Below are positions 1 to 10,050 of a stretch of 64,000 bases of DNA, in pieces (the first letter of the stretch is position 1; each line of letters opens with the position of its first letter). The notes below the pieces were generated by a model, which saw only the letters and a program-made list of their open reading frames with translations, searched no databases and was not told the origin of the DNA. Source of the DNA: Elusimicrobiota bacterium (lineage in GTDB: Bacteria; Elusimicrobiota; Elusimicrobia; UBA1565); contig JBAZVI010000001.1 in the NCBI GenBank assembly GCA_041660925.1, positions 186,001 through 250,000 of the forward strand. The letters are read 5' to 3'. The position numbers were made by a program, and so were the translations under genes.

Positions 1-1
1 G

Positions 2-133
2 GAAAGGATTATGTACACGGGACATGGTTGCGCAGTTGTCATCGGCATTCGGCCTGAGAAGCTCGATATGGTGAAGGCGAAGGTCAGAGCGATCGTCGAG
101 AACTTCTTTAGCACTCTGGACACGAAGCAGTAA
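2..133 (+). CDS. C-terminal end of an unidentified protein (truncated by window edge)
   Basis: A reading frame enters from the left edge and stops at TAA 131-133, giving 43 codons. The visible tail contains a GHGCAVVIGIRPEKLD stretch and ends in TLDTKQ. I do not recognise the family from this fragment. Base composition is low in GC like the next gene and unlike the rest of the window. Confidence 0.5.
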   Translation, partial: ERIMYTGHGCAVVIGIRPEKLDMVKAKVRAIVENFFSTLDTKQ

Positions 134-272
134 CAGCCCTTGTCGTTTTCGGACAGAATAAGAAATGCTCTTGCTTTTGCGAGGGCATTTTTTATCTGAC
201 TTAGGTTGCGCGTGTGCTCGTGATGGAGTGCCCTTTGTAAGCATCCCGATTGCATGCATGGAGAGAATTCAG

Positions 273-2090
273 ATGCGCATATGCGTGAGATGCATCCTGT
301 ATGGCGCTACGGTTATATTTTTCTGCACCGTCGCCTCTTTCGCCGATGTCCCTGAATATCCTTGCAATAACGATGGGAACCTCGCTCCGAATTGGGAGGG
401 ACAGCCTGGAGTCCTCGGCTGGCATAAGGCCGATGATCTCGATATCGCGGAGAGGTTCGCCAATAGCCATGCTGAGGAAACGGCAAAGAAAAGGGGAGTT
501 CAGATCGATCTCAAGAAAATTGAGAAAAGCAGGGTCGTAAAATTCTGTAAGAAGAATCGTATTTCCAGCTATGCGGTCTACAAGCTTTTCGCGCTGAAAG
601 AAGATAAAGAAGAAAAGGGATTGTTAAGAGCCATAGATGCGTTTCTGAAAATGGGTCCGCACAATCCGAAACGTATCGCCCTGGCCAGAACGATCGCGCG
701 GATGACGTCGGCAGGAAAGGCCCCCCACCTCCGAGGTCTGATTGACTACGAGTTGTCTCAACCCAAGGCACGGGGGACAATAGACAACGGTTGCGAAATT
801 TTTTCAATTTTCGCCTCCCAATTGGTAAAGGTCTCCACTGACGACAAGGCCACCGCAGATTGCCTTATTGAGTCTCTCTATTCGCGAACATCTTCCCTGG
901 ATAAGTCGCTTGGCGAGAAGTCGATGAGTTTCGACGATCATAAGGTCCGTAAAACCTTATGCCTACCGGAGCACATAACAGCATTCGCCAAGATGAAGGA
1001 TGTCGCACGGACTCGATTCGGTGAGGAAATCGTGGGCCAGCGGGAAACGATTAAGCGCGCGGTCATCGCCTATTCGCTAGGCGAACTCCGAGATAAGCGA
1101 GCGATAGATCAGTTATCCATGGTTATGAATGATGCGACGGAGGCGCCCCGTGTTCGTCGCGAGGCGATCCAAGCACTATTCAAGCTTAAACAACACGATT
1201 GGCAGAAGCTCTTCGAACTCTGTTCGGATAAAAACTTGTGGCCATTTGTGATTATGAGCCTGCGCCACACTCCTTCTGCTCGAGCATCTCTAAGCGAATT
1301 TTTGGCAAATCAGCCGATCGCTAATCGGCTAAAAAACATCCGTGCGATAGGTCCCCCAATCGCTGGAAGTCTCCTGCTGGAGCAGCTTCGTCGATGCAAT
1401 GAGCAGTGTGAGGATAACGGTCGCCTTATTGAGGCAGTGACCAAATTGCGGACCCACAATATACTTACAGCATACGAGGATCCGGACAGTGATGCGCAGT
1501 TCCGGTTAAGTCTGGTCAAGGTTCTTGGGGAAAAAGGAGGCTCAGACGTAATCCTGCCACTAGCCAACGCTTTAAATGATCCGTCTCAACAAGTGGGCAC
1601 TCATGCCTTAGCTGTTCTGGGGACATTTTTTAAAAACAAGGCTTCGACATTGTCCCCGGGCGAATGCGCTGAATTAAGTATGAATGAAAAGAAATCTTGT
1701 AAACAGATCTCCAGATTGTCTAGCACCGAGACCGAAGGTATAAGAAAATCCTGCGAACGCCTTCTCGAAAAAGAAACAGTCACATTCCACTACGACTTGA
1801 GTATGGATTTGCCCAAAGGACATCCAAAAACAAAAATTAAGACTGTCCAATTCACACTAGTGGATATAAACCGCTGGCCCATGAAGCGAGAAAAAGGCGG
1901 AACCACTTGGAAGCTCGAAGTGCCGCTTTGTCCTGCCGGTGACTTCCCATTCGAGTTCTCCTATCGTTTTAGAGTAGATGGATATGACGGAGAGGAAAGC
2001 ACTATGGGAATTGAAGACTCCGACATGAAACCCATTTATAAAAAGCAGGACGCCATGGACATCGACCCAGGAGTATTTAGGGGGCCATAA
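273..2090 (+). CDS. Exported HEAT-repeat-like protein with C-terminal glycogen-binding-like (E-set) module
   Basis: The protein is 605 aa. I chose ATG 273 over the upstream in-frame ATG at 165 because GGAGAG sits about 7 bases before it and it opens directly on a signal peptide (MRICVRCILYGATVIFFC, cleavage near SFA|D). Two visible helical repeats, around residues 280-335 and 415-460, have the HEAT-like pattern of alternating Leu/Ala helices, for example YSLGELRDKRAIDQL and KVLGEKGGSDVILPL. The last 100 residues (VQFTLVDINRW, then PFEFSYRFRVDG) resemble the AMPK/CBM48 early-set fold that binds carbohydrate; this is a pattern match only. It probably acts in the periplasm or at the surface. Codon use is AT-richer than in neighbouring genes, which suggests transfer. 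Confidence 0.7.
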   Translation: MRICVRCILYGATVIFFCTVASFADVPEYPCNNDGNLAPNWEGQPGVLGWHKADDLDIAERFANSHAEETAKKRGVQIDLKKIEKSRVVKFCKKNRISSYAVYKLFALKEDKEEKGLLRAIDAFLKMGPHNPKRIALARTIARMTSAGKAPHLRGLIDYELSQPKARGTIDNGCEIFSIFASQLVKVSTDDKATADCLIESLYSRTSSLDKSLGEKSMSFDDHKVRKTLCLPEHITAFAKMKDVARTRFGEEIVGQRETIKRAVIAYSLGELRDKRAIDQLSMVMNDATEAPRVRREAIQALFKLKQHDWQKLFELCSDKNLWPFVIMSLRHTPSARASLSEFLANQPIANRLKNIRAIGPPIAGSLLLEQLRRCNEQCEDNGRLIEAVTKLRTHNILTAYEDPDSDAQFRLSLVKVLGEKGGSDVILPLANALNDPSQQVGTHALAVLGTFFKNKASTLSPGECAELSMNEKKSCKQISRLSSTETEGIRKSCERLLEKETVTFHYDLSMDLPKGHPKTKIKTVQFTLVDINRWPMKREKGGTTWKLEVPLCPAGDFPFEFSYRFRVDGYDGEESTMGIEDSDMKPIYKKQDAMDIDPGVFRGP

Positions 2091-2123
2091 CCTCCTCCCG
2101 ATTGACGCATTCCCCCGTCGCCC

Positions 2124-2335
2124 TTACGCGAAGACAACCGCCCCCAAACGCTGATTCTTTTTCCTCAACTCTCGATCCAACCCCGCCAGGCGGCGCCCCA
2201 TCTCGTGCAACTCCGGACCCGGAGAGTCATCGATATAGATCGATGCAGTGGATAGTACCTCCGCCGCACGAGTCAGCGCGGGCCATTTTGCCTTTGGAAA
2301 GACGCCCTTGCGGGCGAGCTCGACGTCGACGCCGG
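2124..2335 (-). pseudogene. Remnant of replicative DNA helicase DnaB (C-terminal domain fragment)
   Basis: The minus-strand frame ending at TAA 2124-2126 encodes GVDVELARKG, KWPALTRAAEVLS, IYIDDSPG and RLGAVVF in order. In DnaB the same order occurs between Walker A and Walker B: a GVD...G turn, W..L..A...L, the IYIDDTPG motif, and an L.L..ID strand. The fragment lacks Walker A upstream and the YLQLM segment downstream, and it has no start of its own. It abuts the stop of uup, so it looks like a broken piece of a gene rather than a working helicase. A short unrelated protein that kept this motif is the alternative. Confidence 0.55.
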
Positions 2336-4141
<1,806 letters not shown>

Positions 4142-4209
4142 GTTCTCGGGCGCCGCGGCGAGCGGGGCCCTTCATCCATGATACCATGCGCGACGGGGCC
4201 CTCCGGACG

Positions 4210-5982
4210 TCAGGAGCGTCCCGAAGAGCCCAGCAGGCCGAGCACGGACGCCGCGGCCGCCGACCGGAGCTTCTCGAGCCAGGACCAGGGCTTCCGCTTC
4301 GAACCGCGCGCGGTGCCCGGCTCATCCAGGACTCTGCGCGTGGCATCCAGGGCGAGCAGGACCCGGTCGAAGCGCGGGTCGGCGATCCGGCCTTTTTCGA
4401 AGATGCGGCGCAGGCCGGAGTCCGGCGTCAGGGAGGCGAGGATGAACGCGGCGATGTCCTCTGCGGACTGAGCCCGGTCGCTGCGGCCCGTCCATTCGAC
4501 CCCCGCGAGGGCGTCCTGGCCCTCCTCGAAGACCTCCCGGGACGCGGCGTCCGCGCGCGCGAGGATGCGCTGGAAGCGATGGGTCTCGAACATGCTCCGC
4601 GCCGTCAGGTAGAGGGCGTGGAAGAACGGCTTCCCCAGGAGCGCGAGCAGGTTCTGGGCGTTGACTCCCGCGGCCACGGGCGGCAGGTCCGCCTGCGCGT
4701 AGAAGAACTCGAAGACCTTGCGCGGGACGCCGCCCGCGGCGATGACGAGCGCCTCGCCCTGACGCAGGGCGGCGATGCGGCCGGCGAGGCCCGGGTCCTC
4801 GACGCTGGCGATCCGAACCTTCCCTTTCAAGGCGGGCTCGCGGAGGATGAGCGCCTCGAGCTTGCGGATCCCCGCGGCGTCGAGCGTCCAGAAGACGGGG
4901 AGGAGGACTCCCCCCGGCCGGAAGGCCTGCGGCGCCCGCTCCTGAGCTCTGCGCACTCCGCGCAGAAGGAGGAGGAGCTTCTCGAGTCCGGACTTCTCCG
5001 GATTGTCGTAGACCGGCAGGAGGTCGCTGCGCTCCAGCGCCCCCGCGATCGCCTGCAGGCCCGCGGCCTTCGGCGCGAAGCGCGTGGAGCGCGCGGTCTC
5101 GCGCGCGATGAACTCCGCGGGCGACTCCGGGGCCGGGAGCTCGTAGACGATGGGCAGGGTCTTGAGGGTCTTGTGCGCGCCCGCGAGTTCGAGGTCTCCC
5201 GGACCCTGCAGGGACGCCGGGGCCCAGAGGAAGGGCTGGACGGTCAGAAGGTGGTCGACATCGAGGTCGGAGGGGGCGAGCTCGGCGTCGGTCGCCGAGA
5301 CGATGCCCAGCGCCAGATGCCGGCCGCTCCTGTGCAGCTCGGCCATGGGCATGGCGAGCGCGCCGGCGTCCGCGACGCGCTGGACGTCCGTCCCGGTCGG
5401 CTCGAAGCCCGGGAGGACCACGTCCATCTTGGACTTGGTCTCCCGACTCCCGCTGTAGACCACCTCGAACTCCCCCGAGAAGCCGAGCTCGCGCAGACGC
5501 TGGAGCAGGACGGACGCCGCGGACTGGTGGCCGACGCCCGGGGCGGAAGGCACGAAGACCCGGAGCGTCGGGTACCGCTGGAGGAACGACTGGACGCGGG
5601 CCTGGAGGCGGCCTTCACGCCCGGGTGAGGAGGCCTTGGCGGCGGCCGGAGAGGTGTCCCCGCTCCCCGCCTGCGCTGCCGACGGGAGGACGGAGACGTC
5701 CGCCGGGACCGTCTCGCCCGCGCTCCGGGCGGGAGCGGCGCTTTCCCGCACCGTCGGGGCCTCTCCCGCGCTCGGCAGAGAGGAGACCGGCTGGAGCTCC
5801 ATCGAGGACCCCGCTCCCGTCTGCGCGGGAAACGGCAGCCGGACCGGCGGGACCGGGGAGACCGAGACGGACGACGGCGCCTGCGCGCCCGAGATGACGA
5901 TCGCCTGGGCGAAAGCTCCGGCGCCCGGCGCCAGGACGAGCGCGGCGGCCAGGACGGCCCTAGTGGAGCCGATGGATCTCAT
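4210..5982 (-). CDS. Exported protein with Ala/Pro/Ser-rich leader and GT-B-like domain
   Basis: The protein is 590 aa. ATG 5982 was chosen because it starts the signal peptide MRSIGSTRAVLAAALVLAPG, cleaved near AFA|Q26. Residues 26-125 are low-complexity Ala, Pro, Ser and Val. Residues 140-440 look like a folded domain: it opens with VFVPSAPGVGHQSA, which resembles the first Rossmann strand of MurG-like GT-B glycosyltransferases, and later has VIAAGGVPRKVFEFF followed by a glycine-containing loop like a GT-B donor site. This family link is my inference. The gene starts 23 bp inside the end of the upstream fusion gene, so the two are probably one operon. Confidence 0.6.
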   Translation of the reverse strand: MRSIGSTRAVLAAALVLAPGAGAFAQAIVISGAQAPSSVSVSPVPPVRLPFPAQTGAGSSMELQPVSSLPSAGEAPTVRESAAPARSAGETVPADVSVLPSAAQAGSGDTSPAAAKASSPGREGRLQARVQSFLQRYPTLRVFVPSAPGVGHQSAASVLLQRLRELGFSGEFEVVYSGSRETKSKMDVVLPGFEPTGTDVQRVADAGALAMPMAELHRSGRHLALGIVSATDAELAPSDLDVDHLLTVQPFLWAPASLQGPGDLELAGAHKTLKTLPIVYELPAPESPAEFIARETARSTRFAPKAAGLQAIAGALERSDLLPVYDNPEKSGLEKLLLLLRGVRRAQERAPQAFRPGGVLLPVFWTLDAAGIRKLEALILREPALKGKVRIASVEDPGLAGRIAALRQGEALVIAAGGVPRKVFEFFYAQADLPPVAAGVNAQNLLALLGKPFFHALYLTARSMFETHRFQRILARADAASREVFEEGQDALAGVEWTGRSDRAQSAEDIAAFILASLTPDSGLRRIFEKGRIADPRFDRVLLALDATRRVLDEPGTARGSKRKPWSWLEKLRSAAAASVLGLLGSSGRS

Positions 5983-8482
5983 TGCCGGGGATGTCCACCT
6001 CGAGGTCGATGTTCGCGCGGGTCCGCTCATCGTAGGACAGCCAGCTGGGCAGGATGACCTTCGCGTAATAATCCATATGCTTCGCCAGCTCCACGGGATT
6101 CAGGAAGACTCCCCGGTCCCGTTCGAATCTCTTGCGGACCGCGTCCAGCGCGTCCCGCAGGCGGACATGGAGGTCGGTATAGCCCGAGAAGGACTCGCGG
6201 TTGGCGGACTTCCCGTCGATGAACACGACGTCGCCCGGCCGGTAGACGTACTGCTTGTCGGCGTAGAACCGCTTCGAGTCGCGGCTGACATAGGCGCTCT
6301 TCCTCGTGACGATCACCTGTTCCTCCGGGGCGAAGACGTCGAAGAGCTTGCGCATCTCCTTGAGCTCCAGCTCGACGACGTCGTTGCGCCACAGGCTCTC
6401 CTCGTCGACGAAGGGCTCCCCCGGCCGGACCGTCTCCCAGCCGTGCTCCTTCAGGATCCGCTCCTCCTCGTCGGTCAGGTCCTCGCCCAGGATGCGTCTC
6501 TTCAGCGCCAGGCAGATCTTCATCGGGAACCGCACCTCGTCGAGGTTGTCGACCATGCTGCGGTTCTTCGGGTACATCAGCTCATAGAGGTCGGCCAGGG
6601 CCCGGACCATCGTGCTCTTGCCCACGCCGGCCGTCCCGTCGATGGCGACCATCCCGCCCTTGTCCCCGAGCCGGTCGTGGATCTCGCGGGCCAGCCGGAC
6701 GATGAGGGGCGCCGAGACCTTCGGATCCGCATAATACACCCCGGAGGCGCCGAGCGCCGCGCGGACGCCGTCGAGGGTCTCGACGACGCGGATGGCCATC
6801 CGTCCGCTGCTCGGAGGGGTCTCCTGCGTACGGACCGCCTTGAGGAAAGCCCGGAGCTGGTGGTCGAGCGAGGGCTCCGCCTCCGCTTCCGTCTTGAACG
6901 CCGACTGTTCGCGCAGAGCGGCCAGCGCGGCCTCGTCGACCGCGGCCTGCTCGTCCGAAAGCGCGTGGGGGGTCGGACGGATCTCCAGCCGGGTGAACGC
7001 GGGCTCTCCGCCGTAGTCGAAGGTCGCGGTGAACTCACTGCCGACGACGACGATGTCGCGGGTCTTGCGGCCGTCGTACTCGCGCGAGAGCTTGACGGTG
7101 ACCGGGACCTCGCCGTACATGAGCTTCAGGCCCACCGTCTCCCGGCTCTCCGAAGAGACCGCGCCGACCAGCTTGCTCGGGCCGTCCTGCCCCATCAAGG
7201 CGTCGATCATGTAGAGCTGGTGATAGCCCAGCCCTTCCAGGGCCGTGTGCGTGCGGTCGAACTTCTGCGGCGGATTGAGATAGTGCCCCTCGACGGAGAG
7301 GATCTTCCCCAGCTTCCCGCCGGCGATCATGTCCTTGAGCCGCTGCAAGTGCGGCAGGTAGTACCGGTTGTGCCCCACCATGAGGATGAGGCCGCGCGCC
7401 TCGGCCAGGGCGACCAGCTCCTCGGCCTGCTCCGCGGTCTGAGTGAAGGGCTTCTCCACCAGGACGTTCTTTCCGGCGAGCAGGGCCTGCTTCGCGATCG
7501 CGTGATGGGTGTTCCCCGGCGTGACGATGATGACCGCCTTGACGCGCGGGTCGGCGAGGACCTCGGAGGCGTCTCCCTGCTCCAGGCTCAGCGCGTCGGA
7601 CGAGGCATACTGCGCCCGCAGCTCGTCGCTGATGGTCCGATCGACGGCCCTCACCCGCACCCCGTGCGTCACCAGGGTGTCCAGATGCCGCTGTCCCTGT
7701 TTCCCGACGCCGATGAGCCCGATGACCTCGTCGGGACGGCCGAGGACCTCGGCGGCGGTCGGGCCGTCGTGGTCGCGCGCGTAGGAGAGGTTCGAGATGT
7801 GATGGAAGCGCGGCCCCTGGACGACCGGGACGGACGGGGCCTCGTCCGCGGCGGGCTTGAACTCCCCGGCCTCGAGCGTCCGGAGCCGGTCGTAGAGGGC
7901 GTCCAGCGTCCCGGGGGCGTCGAGCCGCAGCCCGGCCAGAGCCGCGGCGATCGCGCTGCGGCTCCCCGCATCGGAGGCGGGGGCGCCTGCGATCAGGGAC
8001 AGCGCCTCAGCGGCCAGCGTCCCCTCGGAGGAGGCCTGGTCCCCGTCCTTCTTCCCGAGGTCCGCGATGATCCGGGCGCCGTACCCTTGAGGATCGAGCA
8101 GCGCGCCCTTGACCGCCCGGCCGGCTTCGACCTCGAATGACTCCGCGCCCCCCTGGGGAGCGGCCGCGTCGATGAAGGCGACGGCATCCTTTATAAAGGC
8201 GGCGCGCAGAGCCGCGGCGGAGGAGGCCGGGACGCTCCCCGGGAGCGCCTGGACGGTCTGGAGGGCGGAGAACGAGGGAAGGATGGAGAGCTGAGAGGAC
8301 AGGGACGCGATGCCCGACGCGAAGCGGACCTGCGCGGCGGACGACAGCCCCGCGACGGGAGCGGTCTGCGCGTTGACCGGCCGGCTGAGGAGGACGCTCT
8401 GGCCATAGGCGGCCCCCGGGAAGGAGCTCCAGAGCACGGCCAGCGCGAGCGCGCAGGCGAGCGGTCTCTTGGCGTTCTTCAT
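5960..8482 (-). CDS. Exported Gfo/Idh/MocA oxidoreductase fused to a P-loop nucleoside-kinase-like domain
   Basis: The 840-aa protein starts at ATG 8482, where the signal peptide MKNAKRPLACALALAVLWSS begins (cleavage AYG|Q28). Residues 28-225 are an Ala/Ser-rich leader with weak helices. Residues 250-580 are a Gfo/Idh/MocA dehydrogenase: the NAD(P)-binding turn GVGKQGQRH at 258-266, EKPF at 343-346, and GYHQLYMID with the usual catalytic His region near 421. Residues 600-840 form a second enzyme with Walker A GTAGVGKST at 616-624 and an NLDEVRFP segment, resembling uridine-kinase-like P-loop kinases. Both domains normally need cytosolic cofactors (NAD(P)H, ATP), so an export signal is surprising. 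The next gene overlaps its 3' end. Confidence 0.75.
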   Translation of the reverse strand: MKNAKRPLACALALAVLWSSFPGAAYGQSVLLSRPVNAQTAPVAGLSSAAQVRFASGIASLSSQLSILPSFSALQTVQALPGSVPASSAAALRAAFIKDAVAFIDAAAPQGGAESFEVEAGRAVKGALLDPQGYGARIIADLGKKDGDQASSEGTLAAEALSLIAGAPASDAGSRSAIAAALAGLRLDAPGTLDALYDRLRTLEAGEFKPAADEAPSVPVVQGPRFHHISNLSYARDHDGPTAAEVLGRPDEVIGLIGVGKQGQRHLDTLVTHGVRVRAVDRTISDELRAQYASSDALSLEQGDASEVLADPRVKAVIIVTPGNTHHAIAKQALLAGKNVLVEKPFTQTAEQAEELVALAEARGLILMVGHNRYYLPHLQRLKDMIAGGKLGKILSVEGHYLNPPQKFDRTHTALEGLGYHQLYMIDALMGQDGPSKLVGAVSSESRETVGLKLMYGEVPVTVKLSREYDGRKTRDIVVVGSEFTATFDYGGEPAFTRLEIRPTPHALSDEQAAVDEAALAALREQSAFKTEAEAEPSLDHQLRAFLKAVRTQETPPSSGRMAIRVVETLDGVRAALGASGVYYADPKVSAPLIVRLAREIHDRLGDKGGMVAIDGTAGVGKSTMVRALADLYELMYPKNRSMVDNLDEVRFPMKICLALKRRILGEDLTDEEERILKEHGWETVRPGEPFVDEESLWRNDVVELELKEMRKLFDVFAPEEQVIVTRKSAYVSRDSKRFYADKQYVYRPGDVVFIDGKSANRESFSGYTDLHVRLRDALDAVRKRFERDRGVFLNPVELAKHMDYYAKVILPSWLSYDERTRANIDLEVDIPGNEIHRLH

Positions 8483-8687
8483 GGCTGCGATCTCCAGCGA
8501 GAGGAGGCCGTCGTCGGTCTCCGTCGCTTCTTCAAGGATAACGGGAAGGGCCGGTCTTGACGCGGTCCCTTCAGGTTCGTCCCGTCGGTTTTTCGGTCTA
8601 ACCGGCATGGTTCCCAAAACCGACGCCGGCTGAAACCAGCGCCGTGAACGCCGATGGGCGGCGCCTCCCGGAGCTCCCGGGGCCGAA

Positions 8688-8717
8688 TTGACGGAGCCGT
8701 TGGAAAATAGGGATACT
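8688..8717 (+). promoter_or_regulatory. Sigma70-like promoter for the CsgG-like lipoprotein gene
   Basis: TTGACG at 8688-8693 and GATACT at 8712-8717 are separated by 18 bp. Transcription would begin about 20 bases before ATG 8743, or almost on the alternative GTG at 8722. Confidence 0.5.
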
Positions 8718-8742
8718 GCCTGTGTCGAGCCCTCGGAGGAAC

Positions 8743-9351
8743 ATGAAAAAAGCCGCCGCCCTCTGCGCCGTCCTCGCTTTCGCCGCCTGCGGGACGCTCA
8801 AGGAATACCCCTTCGAACAGCGCCGCCTCGCGGCGGTCATGCCCTTCGCCTTCACCGCCGCCCAGAAGGAGTTCACCCCCCACGCGAGCGGGCTTGCCGA
8901 CGCCCTGGCCGGCGCCCTCGTGCGCACGGGCCGCCTGCGGCTCATCGAGCGCGCCCGCGTCGACGCCGCCCTCCAGGAGCTCCAGCTCCAGCAGAGCGGG
9001 CTCACCGACAGCGCGACGGCCTCCAAGGTGGGCAAGGGGCTCAACGCGAGCGCCGTGGTGCTGGGCTCGATCACCTCGATCTCGGTGCGCGAGGAAGGCC
9101 GCAGCGTGAAGATCGCCGAGAAGACGACGCGCTTCGTGGACGTCGAGGTCGAGGCGCGCATCGTGGACGTGGAGACCGGAGAGCTGCTGGGCTCCGGCCG
9201 GGCCGCCGGGAAGGCGGAGAGCGCCGAGAAGCACGCCTTCGGCGGCAAGCTCGGCACGCTCGCGACCCCGGACGCCCTCATCCAGCAGGCCCTCCAGGGC
9301 GTCGGCGAGAAGCTCGCCCGCGACCTCGCGAAGTCCCTGCCTCCCAGATGA
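8743..9351 (+). CDS. CsgG-like outer-membrane-associated lipoprotein
   Basis: The 202-aa protein opens with a lipoprotein signal (MKKAAALCAVLAFAAC, lipobox LAFAAC). The body follows the CsgG/TolB-N pattern: a strand AAVMPF, then ADALAGALVRTGRLRLIERARVDAALQE, a GLNASAVVLGSITS strand, and VDVEVEARIVDVETGELL. Such proteins sit at the outer membrane and assist secretion or assembly. GGAGGA lies only 2 bases before ATG 8743, which is close; GTG 8722 in frame would add seven residues and is the alternative start. The next gene overlaps by ATGA, so the two are co-translated. Confidence 0.75.
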   Translation: MKKAAALCAVLAFAACGTLKEYPFEQRRLAAVMPFAFTAAQKEFTPHASGLADALAGALVRTGRLRLIERARVDAALQELQLQQSGLTDSATASKVGKGLNASAVVLGSITSISVREEGRSVKIAEKTTRFVDVEVEARIVDVETGELLGSGRAAGKAESAEKHAFGGKLGTLATPDALIQQALQGVGEKLARDLAKSLPPR

Positions 9352-9680
9352 AGACCCCTTCCCGCCAGACGCTCATGCGCATCTACCTGGAGGAGAACGA
9401 CCGCTTCCAGGGGCGCCCCGTCTACCAGGCCATCGTCGAGGCCGCCCGCCAGGACGGCCTGGGCGGAGCCATCGTCCTCAAGGGCGTGCTGGGCTACGGC
9501 TACAAAGCCGAGGCGCGCGCGGGCAAGATGATCAAGCACGACGACAACCCGCCCGTCCTCATCGAGATCGTCGACGCCGAGGAGAAGCTGAAAAAGTTCC
9601 AGCCGCGCCTCGACGAGTTCATCCGCGAAGCCCTCGTCACCTTCCAGCCCGTCGAAGCCCTCCACTACAAGCTGGATTAA
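9348..9680 (+). CDS. DUF190 family PII-like protein
   Basis: The 110-aa protein matches DUF190 across its length: LMRIYLEENDRFQGRPVYQAIVEAAR at the start, GAIVLKGVLGYG in the middle, then VLIEIVDAEEKL and LVTFQPVEALHY. DUF190 proteins have a ferredoxin-like, PII/CutA-type trimer fold; a role in sensing or in regulating transport is suspected for the family but not settled. Its ATG overlaps the stop of the CsgG-like gene by 4 bp. It is cytosolic, with no signal or membrane segment. Confidence 0.85.
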   Translation: MKTPSRQTLMRIYLEENDRFQGRPVYQAIVEAARQDGLGGAIVLKGVLGYGYKAEARAGKMIKHDDNPPVLIEIVDAEEKLKKFQPRLDEFIREALVTFQPVEALHYKLD

Positions 9681-10050
9681 GGAGGCGTTAGTCGGCGGGG
9701 TCCTGCCGGCCGGGTCCTTCCCATCGCCTGCGCTCCTCAGACGGCGACGGCCATTGCGGTGCTCGGCGATGGGCCGCCCTCCCGGCCGTCACCCCCGTGC
9801 ATCGGTCAGCCTCCCCCAAAAAGCGGAGCATGACAGTTCCTCGGAGCCTTCGTGCCATCCGATCGGCGACGGCCGCTATCGCGGGAAGGACGACCGATCA
9901 TCTTCCCGTGCTGGAATGGGGGGTACCCCCCGCCCTCAGGCGCCGGGAGGGAACCGATACGCGGCGCGAGAGGACTACACTGAGACGCGCGCCGCGACGG
10001 CTCGCAAACGGGACTTAACCACCCTGGGATCCCCAGTCGGGGATTCCTGG
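9681..10050. other. 370-bp gene-free stretch
   Basis: I see no convincing gene here. Notable bases are a 14-bp palindrome (GGGGGGTACCCCCC, 9918-9931), a TACACT box near 9975 on the + strand with no credible gene after it, and a hairpin at 10029-10044. Open frames in the stretch are Arg/Pro-rich and look like shadows of GC-rich sequence. Confidence 0.5.
10029..10044 (-). terminator. Weak hairpin after the NCYAWA gene
   Basis: ATCCCC (10029-10034) and GGGGAT (10039-10044) pair around a 4-base loop just beyond the stop of the minus-strand gene. No T-run follows, so termination by this hairpin is uncertain. Confidence 0.3.

Noticed and set aside
5636..8140. An 834-codon open frame on the + strand
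   Set aside because: Antisense shadow of the dehydrogenase-kinase fusion, with no domain motif and no ribosome site.
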